Assembly: GCA_038030265.1 (NCBI GenBank)
Contig: CM075938.1
Span: 57,219,189 to 57,283,188 of the forward strand
DNA from: Corythucha ciliata
Taxonomy: Eukaryota > Arthropoda > Insecta > Hemiptera > Tingidae
Length of the DNA: 64,000 nucleotides
Direction of reading: 5' to 3'
The position numbers and the translations under genes were made by a program. The notes beneath the pieces were generated by a model. That model was not told where the DNA came from. It was given only the letters and a program-made list of their open reading frames with translations, and did no database searches. How positions within the stretch are numbered: the stretch's first letter is position 1; each line of letters starts with the position of its first letter. Below, piece by piece: positions 57,641-64,000 of this stretch.

Positions 57641-58580
57641 ACAGCGCGAAATTTTGTCTTTGTGGTAGCGAAACTAATAAGATTGACCTTTTCTGGGTGA
57701 ACCCTGCTTTATATTGAGCCAACAGCTTGAAATGTCCTTCTTTCAGGGAGCCAGACTCACTAAGTTAGTTCCGAATGAGCTAGCTCCATTTTCATCTTTG
57801 AAGGAGGAACCTACAAATTCCACTTTGTGCCAAAACTTCATTGTGTAGTTTTGGGTGTGTCAATAACCCCGTGAAATTGGGTTTCAATGGACAACCATGC
57901 AAAACCTGATTATGAAAGTAGCCAGACCACTGACATTGCTTTATAAAGTGAGCAAATACCGTGAAAGTTTTTATTTTAACGGCGTAAAATCCGTGAGTTG
58001 GGTATTGTAAGGTGCCAACCCCACGAGATTGGTTTATAAAGAGCCAGATCAGCAAAATTTTGGCTTTGAAAGAGCCAAACCACCTAAATTGCATGTTTTG
58101 ATGGAGCCAAAGGTGAAATGATTTCTCGAGTATTTGCCAAAACAGCAAAAGTGGGTCCCCTTAGTGCTGATTCCCCGAAATTTCTTCAATGAAGGACTCG
58201 AACGGTGAAATTGCTTTCTTTAACCCCCCTGAAAACGGACTTTGAAAAGGTTATCCCCGCAAATTTGGATTTTGAGGGAATCGTTCCTGCAAAATTGATT
58301 TTTCAAAGGGCCAAATCTACAAAATTCGGGTTTAAAGGGGTGAAAACTGTCAATTCTAACCATGTAACCAAGACAATTCTAGCCATCAAGACAAATCTAA
58401 CCATCTAGCCACACATTAAAGAAGAGGAAGAAGACTCCGGAATCAACTGTTTCGTCCTCCTGGTTGGCTTTTTGGGTGATTAAAACTCGCAAAATAGGGT
58501 TTTGTCGAATTCAAATCCGCCACGAGATTTAGGCTTTGAGAGGGCTAACCCCGCGAAAATTATATTTGAATGTATTATGC
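57640..58580. repeat. degenerate minisatellite, about 30-bp unit
   Basis: A unit like GAGCCAAACC-x-GC-AAATT-GGTTTTGAA recurs with 29-32 bp spacing, clearest at 58005-58120 and 58205-58350. In the second part the plus frame shows a ten-residue echo (DFEKVIPANL, DFEGIVPAKL, IFQRAKSTKF), a by-product of the period rather than evidence for a protein. Confidence 0.7.
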
Positions 58581-58835
58581 TCATTTGGCATTTTGGTTCA
58601 GAGGAGGAAAAGGGCATCATTGCTTACTCTTGCTCTCCCCCTCCAAGTTTCTGATCTGAATAGCGTGAATACGTAATTTTATGGTCGATGTTATCTAATA
58701 AAACTGTGCTTTTAGGCCACAAATGATGCCAGGAGAATTAACCCAGAAACAAGAGAATTTCATGAAGATAAGGTAAATTTTGTGGATAATTTAGATTTTG
58801 GGCCTCCAAAATTGTATTTCACACGCAGGCTATTT

Positions 58836-58849
58836 GGGGGGGGGGGGGG
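58836..58849. repeat. G14 homopolymer
   Basis: One of at least six runs of 11 or more G/C in the window. Directly adjacent sequence is unique. Confidence 0.85.
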
Positions 58850-59160
58850 TAATCTGAACTGCTCATATTTTCGCCGTATCCCCACCCCACCCTGGCTATG
58901 TCCCTGATGGACGTGGACATGACACATGTGTGTTGGGCGACAGCTTTTTCAGCCTATCAAAAGAGGAAGTCATTCAGCTTCTTGCACTCTTTGAGTTTTT
59001 CCCTACGAAACAGCAAGATTCAATTAAATTGGGGGGGGGGGCACATAAGAGAAGGAAGAAACTTGTTTTGAACCATACCTAAGGCAACGCAAGTGGCCCC
59101 AAAGTGATAGATGGAATCCGACGAAGCGAAGAGAGACTTCGACTGAGAAAGCCTATAGTT

Positions 59161-60566
59161 CGAGAGCTGGTGACAGTACTATTCAACCGGAAGAACATAG
59201 TCATGAAATGTGTGCAAAATGATAGCATATGGTATATGACCATCTATTTGCGAGTCCGGGAGTCTACCGTGCTTTATCTGGGGCCTAAGGATTTTATAGC
59301 CAATTAAAGTCCTCAATTTGGGACACAAACTTAACCGGACGATCATAGTCCTGAAACTGGTCTCATTCGAAAGGTTATAGGAAGCTGATTACGAATATGA
59401 TCGTCTGCCTGGGGCATTTCCCTCTGCGGCTCGTCAAACTCAGAAATTTGGTTAAGTTTAATTAACCGGAAGAACGAAGTCCTGAAAATGGTTTTATGCA
59501 GCTGAATACAAAAACGATCGTCTGCCAGGGGCATTTGCTCTCAGTGAACAGTCAAACTGCGCAAAGGGAAATTAATTACCCGTCAGATCATGGCCCTGAA
59601 ACTGGCAGAGGATCATTCGAAAGGTTATATGGACCAGATTACCAAAATGATCGTCTGCCGCCATCTGCTCTCTGTGGCTCGTCAAGCTCACTAAGTTTGG
59701 GAAATTTCACTTGACCGGAAGAACACAGTCCAATTTCAGGACTATGTGCTTCCATTTAATTAAAATTTCCCAAATTTCGCGAGTTTCACGTGCCACTGAG
59801 AGCAAATGCTCCATGCTGACGATCACATTCGTAATCAGGTCCATAAAGCCTTTCGAGTGACGGAGTGAGACTCCGTCCAGGATAATGTTCTTCCGATTAG
59901 TTGATTTCCCTTTGCGCAGTTCGAATGGTCACGGAGGGCAAATGCCCCTGGCAGACGATCATTTCCGTATACAGCTATACATAAAACCTATTGCATAAGA
60001 CTATTTTCAGAACTTCGTTCTTCCGGTTTTTTACTATCACTAATTTAAGGAGTTTGACTGGCCGCCCTGGGCAAACGGCCCATGCAGACTCCAGCAGACG
60101 ATCATATTCGTATTCAGCTCCATGAAAGTTTAACAAGAAGCTGATTACCATCTGCCTGGGGCATTTGCTCTCTGTGGCTCGTCAAACTCACTAAGTTTGG
60201 GAAATTTCACTTGACCGGAAGAACATAGTCCAGTTTCAGGACTAATGTGCTTCCGGTTAATTAAAATTTTCCAAATTTTATTTGACGAGCCACAGAGGGC
60301 AAATGCCCTAAGCAGACCGCGACAGACGATCAAATTCGTAAACAGCTCCATAAAACCTTTCGAATGAGACCAGTTTCTGGACTATGTTCGCCTGTTTAAA
60401 TTTATGTCCCCAATTAAGGACTTTAATTAGGAAGGTGTAAAATCCTTAGGCCCCAGATACAGCGTGGTCGACTTCCGGACTCGTAAATAGGGGGTCATAT
60501 GCTATCATTTTGCGCACCTTTCATGACTATGTTCTTCCGGTTGAATGAGACTGTCGCCGGCTCTCG
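59161..60566. mobile_element. 1.4-kb palindromic foldback element
   Basis: Ends: CGAGAGCTGGTGACAGTACT then ATTCAACCGGAAGAACATAG, mirrored before 60566. Matching inner landmarks include GCAAAATGATAGCATATG, CCTAAGGATTTTA, ATTCGAAAGGTTATA and, many times in either direction, CCGGAAGAACATAGTCC and GCATTTGCTCTCTGTGGCTC. The arms are themselves made of shorter inverted repeats of about 90-110 bp, so the element is a palindrome of palindromes. Midpoint near 59.86 kb. No transposase frame. Confidence 0.8.
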
Positions 60567-62742
60567 GTGTAATACATATGCGTATAACATAAAGGCACAA
60601 GACGCGTGTGCACTGTCCGCATGGTGTTAATGGGGAACTTGCACATTTTTCAATCACTGGTGTTTCTTGAAGAGGGCTCTTCAACAAGATAACTGCTCAC
60701 ACCAAACATTGAAATCAATCAAGGATTTTTTTAAGGCGAATTTTTAAAAATTGTGAGTAGGGGTTTCGTTACGTCAAAAGGCAGTTAATGAAATGGATGG
60801 TATAGGGAAGAGGGGGGAAGACGCGTTTTCTGGGTTTTAATTTTTCTTGTTATTTGTAAACAAAACATGTTAGAGTTTCCTCAAATGCTTCAAACCTGCA
60901 CATTGACGTCATTTTTCCCTCGCACCATCCATCCGCTCCTGAAGAACTATGAAATTTATTTAAAAATCACCCGACGCACCAATCGGGCTGCAACTACCGT
61001 TGATATCCTTGTCCGCATGGGCCAATTCGCTGGTATACTTTTGCCGCAAATCGGGCATTCATGCAAGTTCCCCATTCTCTTCGTCTCGTTATTATGCATA
61101 CATATAAAATTAATAGAAAAAACCCCAGACTGTCTTTTCAACTGCACTGAACACGACCCGCGAAATCGTTTCGCTAACGACAATTACGGAAACTTGAATA
61201 ACCAAAACATCAACCTCTCGTCTCAATCCCAACGGAAGAAAAATGCGATGAAAAACGCCTTATTGTTGGATGTTGGATTTAGGCGCTCTCGCCCCATTTC
61301 ATAGTAACCCGTTTCTTGATCACTCACAGCTCAACACAGGCAAGAAATCGCCGAGCTCAAGGCAAGAATTTCCGGCTCCCCCTATAACTTCAAGGCTAAC
61401 AAAGAGGTAGTGCCGGAATAGGGCTGTCCGTGTTGTCAACACCACCACAAATCATCTCGCAACGCACACTACTCATTGAACAACATTATTCCCGTTCCAT
61501 TGTTTAGCGAGTGCTACACTTTAGAAGAAAATCAACTGGTTTCATTCAATTTTTCAAAATAAACCAATGAGATCACTCGCTTTTCTACACTAGTGCAGCA
61601 GTAGCAAAACAATGGAACTGACCTTTTTAGCCTTTTATTGATGGCGCCATGATAAGCTCTTATCGGACAACCCGCGATTTTCTTTGCCGTCTCCATCCAT
61701 TAAATAAATACCGAGCTACAAGGACGTGCCCATCAATCAAAACCAATTCGCTTGTGAACTGTGCATGTGTGGACTAATAAAGCCAAGTTGACAAATCTGA
61801 CATGTAAGAGGTCTAGAAATAAGCGCTCTTTTTCGCACCCGTTGCACCTCACCTTTTGGGGATGAGGATGACGGATGCGCAGCCCGATAAAAAAATGATT
61901 AGATTGATAAAAAAAAAAATTCTTGAAAAATGAACTGTGAATGGTTTGACCACGCTTCTTTTCCTTGTTCGCTAAAGAGTCGAAAGGGTTTCAGTCTGAG
62001 TGTAGGCGACCGTCGATTGGTGTTCAACTCACCTCCCTCCCAACACACAACACAGAAGCTAATTAAAATTTTCACTAGGTTTCCATAAAAAAATAATACC
62101 CCGCACGATGCCCTGAAAACAGAAAACAAATGGAAAAAAACGATTCTCATACCCTGGAACCTTGGGGGTGCAGAGTGGCTGACCAATTCGTCCTGTCTTC
62201 AATCCCAACCTCGGTAGACTGGTCGGGCCGGCCTCGCGAGTCAAATAAAGCGGCAAACTTCCGGATTATGGACGCTGGGCCGAAAAATGAGGAAGCAATA
62301 CACGCACGTATAATAGTTGTGATGAAACTTTCATAGTTTTTGCTTAGGATGAAGCGAAAATCTCTGTACGTGTACGATTAAGATGTCTGACCGTCTGACC
62401 CCCGTCACTCATCACCACCACTCGCGAACTAACGAAATGGCCGCCGTGGTGTGTTTCTTCTTGATGACGTAGCAAGTGGGTGGAGGGGAAGGAAAAATCT
62501 GCAGGTTCACTTTTTTTTTAGGTACGATGATGAAACAGATCAATATTAAAAGAAATTAAATTGTTACTTTGTAAATAATTATAAATCAATTTAAAATTTG
62601 GCTTTGGATTATGTACCAGTGGCCAGTGGGGACGCACACCTGTTGACTGGAGCGCTTAAATCTGTGAACTCTGCGGAACGTTGTGAAGTTGCCCCTTGCC
62701 CTTGCACAGTTTTATTTCGTGGTTCGCGCGTGGTCGGCCATC
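60567..62742. other. intergenic, nothing firm
   Basis: A minus-strand frame near 61090-60980 begins MGNLHECPICGKSIPANWP; the CPIC-GKSIP opening resembles a zinc knuckle or finger, but the partner His/Cys residues are missing in frame. A 145-codon plus frame covers the same place without motif. Neither is supported as a gene. Confidence 0.35.
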
Positions 62743-62833
62743 ATGAACGCGTCGTTCTTCCTGGCTGCTTGTAATCCTTCATCTCGGAGGACTTGGAGAG
62801 CATCCCCGTCGTCATTATTCATCCGTTTTAAAC
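62743..62833 (+). CDS. candidate first coding exon, unknown protein
   Basis: The ATG at 62743 opens MNASFFLAACNPSSRRTWRA then SPSSLFIRFK and stops at an AAAC/GTGAGT donor. Arg- and Ser-rich without acidic residues, it resembles a mitochondrial targeting sequence. A phase-compatible acceptor with a long pyrimidine tract lies at 63462. No homologue recognised, so this is a guess from composition and splice signals. Confidence 0.3.
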
Positions 62834-63462
62834 GTGAGTCGACACAATTTTGTTAATTGTTCAAACTATTATGGTGAAATCATGCGATACTTCGCACTTT
62901 ATTGCCTGGAATCCCGTCATACGTCATGTTTATGTATGAATGAAATTTTTCCACATCAATTGATGATCTTATTGATGGTGCGTAGCCTCTTCTGTTTTTG
63001 GTTTATTTCGACCATAATTTATGTCCCGGCTAGAGATCCCCTGTATCTCTGTGTCGGATCGGATACATGCTCCCTGAAAGGGGAGAGGAGTTAAACGCCC
63101 GCGGACCAGCCAAGGTAGCGTAGCCCAGAGGTTACCTTCGAGCCGCCAATACTTATTTGATTCTACGTACGATTTTTACGGCACAATAGGGGACTTAGTT
63201 AACCTAGGAGACTGGAAAATGGATCGGGAAGCTTGACAAACCAGAGCATGGTCTTATCGGTACGTAAATTGTCTCTGAACTCAGAAACTGACCCTCAGGA
63301 TTTTACCGTCCAGTCGCGCTCTCTGCCCCTCCCCCTCATCTCACCGCAACATGGCAACATCCGTCGATATGTTTCCCTGTTGTTCACCTCCTGCTTTTGC
63401 TTGCTCAACGGTCGAAGTTAGGGAATAAGCTTGCTTTTCATCTTTCATTCATTTGTCTTCAG

Positions 63463-63563
63463 GAGGAAAAGATGCCCTTCACCTTGCACATCACCGAAGG
63501 AATTGTGACCCACCCTTCACCTACGCCCAAAACTGTCTGTGGTATCGGTCGCGGTCAGGTTGA
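63463..63563 (+). CDS. candidate second exon of unknown gene, ending inside a MITE
   Basis: After TTCATTTGTCTTCAG, the frame continued from the exon at 62743 reads RGKDALHLAHHRRNCDPPFT then YAQNCLWYRSRSG and ends at a TGA within the MITE starting at 63545. If the gene is real, the insertion supplied the stop or the exon continues by a different splice. Very uncertain. Confidence 0.2.
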
Positions 63564-63711
63564 TTAGGAGGTTACACTGGTTGGAGGGCAAACGACACCC
63601 CTACCCTCCTTCGCCATGACAACAACTGAGCAGTGATGAAATAATTCTTATCAGATCACTCGTCAGTTGTTTATTTGCCCTCCAACCAACCTGACACCTG
63701 ACCGCGACCGA
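63545..63711. mobile_element. 167-bp MITE, family A copy 2, TA target duplication
   Basis: Same terminal sequence as 34268-34432: TCGGTCGCGGTCAGGTTG at the left and CTGACACCTGACCGCGACCG then A at the right. TA on both sides (63543-63544 and 63712-63713). Shared interior GGAGGTTACACTGGTTGGAG and GACAACAACTGAGCAGTGAT. Confidence 0.87.
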
Positions 63712-64000
63712 TATGAAGAAGAAATAGAACAATACTGTCTAGCCCGAGCTACCGGCCCTGCCAGCAGCACTGCAAACTGCAGTGTGTGTATTTAGTAGCG
63801 TTTAGATCCTAACCATCGTTTATCTTTTACGGAGACGATGGCCGCTACAGGACTCTTCCCATTGGGAGAATGCATGGGGAATCCTCAGTCCAAGGAGACT
63901 GTGCAATCACAACCTGACGGATGTTGGCTTGGAGGGCTGAGGGGGCTCTGACCGTACGAATGTTCGTGCATCCGAAAAATCGTAGATAGGACGATTCCTT
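63712..64000. other. window end, nothing recognised
   Basis: No exon or element could be supported in the last 290 bp. Confidence 0.4.

Noticed and set aside
58205..58408. 67-codon frame with ten-residue repeats
   Set aside because: A by-product of the 30-bp minisatellite period.
60956..61183. Minus frame with CPICGKSIPANWP, resembling a zinc finger
   Set aside because: The second pair of zinc ligands is missing in frame, and no splice site was found that would supply them.
1..64000. CRISPR arrays, rRNA, bacterial operons and viral genes
   Set aside because: No spaced identical short repeats of CRISPR type, no rRNA core motifs, no Shine-Dalgarno-linked gene runs and no viral protein motifs were seen.

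Overview
The window is nuclear DNA from an invertebrate animal, most likely a bilaterian such as an arthropod, though the lineage cannot be fixed from sequence alone. The evidence is GT-AG introns of 57-79 bp alongside an intron of about 14.2 kb, sparse genes, a metazoan-specific GFI1/Senseless-type zinc-finger gene, a eukaryotic mitochondrial carrier, and many foldback or MITE-like DNA elements. Most of the 64 kb is non-coding. Long G or C runs of 10-15 bases occur throughout.

Layout. 1.4-3.3 kb is a field of tandem repeats (96, 114 and 21 bp periods) built on the words CGGT/ACCG. 6.4-26.3 kb (minus strand) carries five coding exons of a six-finger GFI1/Senseless-like transcription factor. 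Its reading phase is consistent across every junction, but the 5' coding exon was not found. The 14.2-kb intron splits fingers 4 and 5 at the HTG/EKP linker. It holds a 300-bp tandem duplication, a tRNA-like gene inside a palindromic cassette with 12-bp flanking direct repeats (11.45-12.07 kb), and a 1.45-kb foldback element (12.10-13.55 kb). 27.5-29.2 kb is another large palindrome. 34.3 kb and 63.5 kb carry two copies of one short MITE with TA target duplications. 42.5-43.4 kb holds two adjacent foldbacks.

47.6-48.7 kb holds decayed pieces of a two-gene DNA transposon: a DDE-type transposase on plus and a YqaJ/SWIM-type accessory protein on minus, with a foldback MITE inside. 49.46-50.47 kb is a complete SLC25A1-type mitochondrial citrate/tricarboxylate carrier gene with one 57-bp intron. 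50.9-53.7 kb has several small foldbacks. 57.2-60.6 kb is a repeat complex: a degenerate 30-bp minisatellite and a 1.4-kb palindrome. 62.7-63.5 kb may hold the start of an unrecognised plus-strand gene.

The two firm genes have no evident functional link: one is a nuclear regulator typical of neural and sensory fate, the other a housekeeping inner-membrane carrier. The most unusual items are the tandem splice acceptors 18 nt apart inside zinc finger 2, the tRNA palindrome cassette, and the CGGT/ACCG repeat field. No CRISPR array, rRNA, viral gene or bacterial-type operon was seen.
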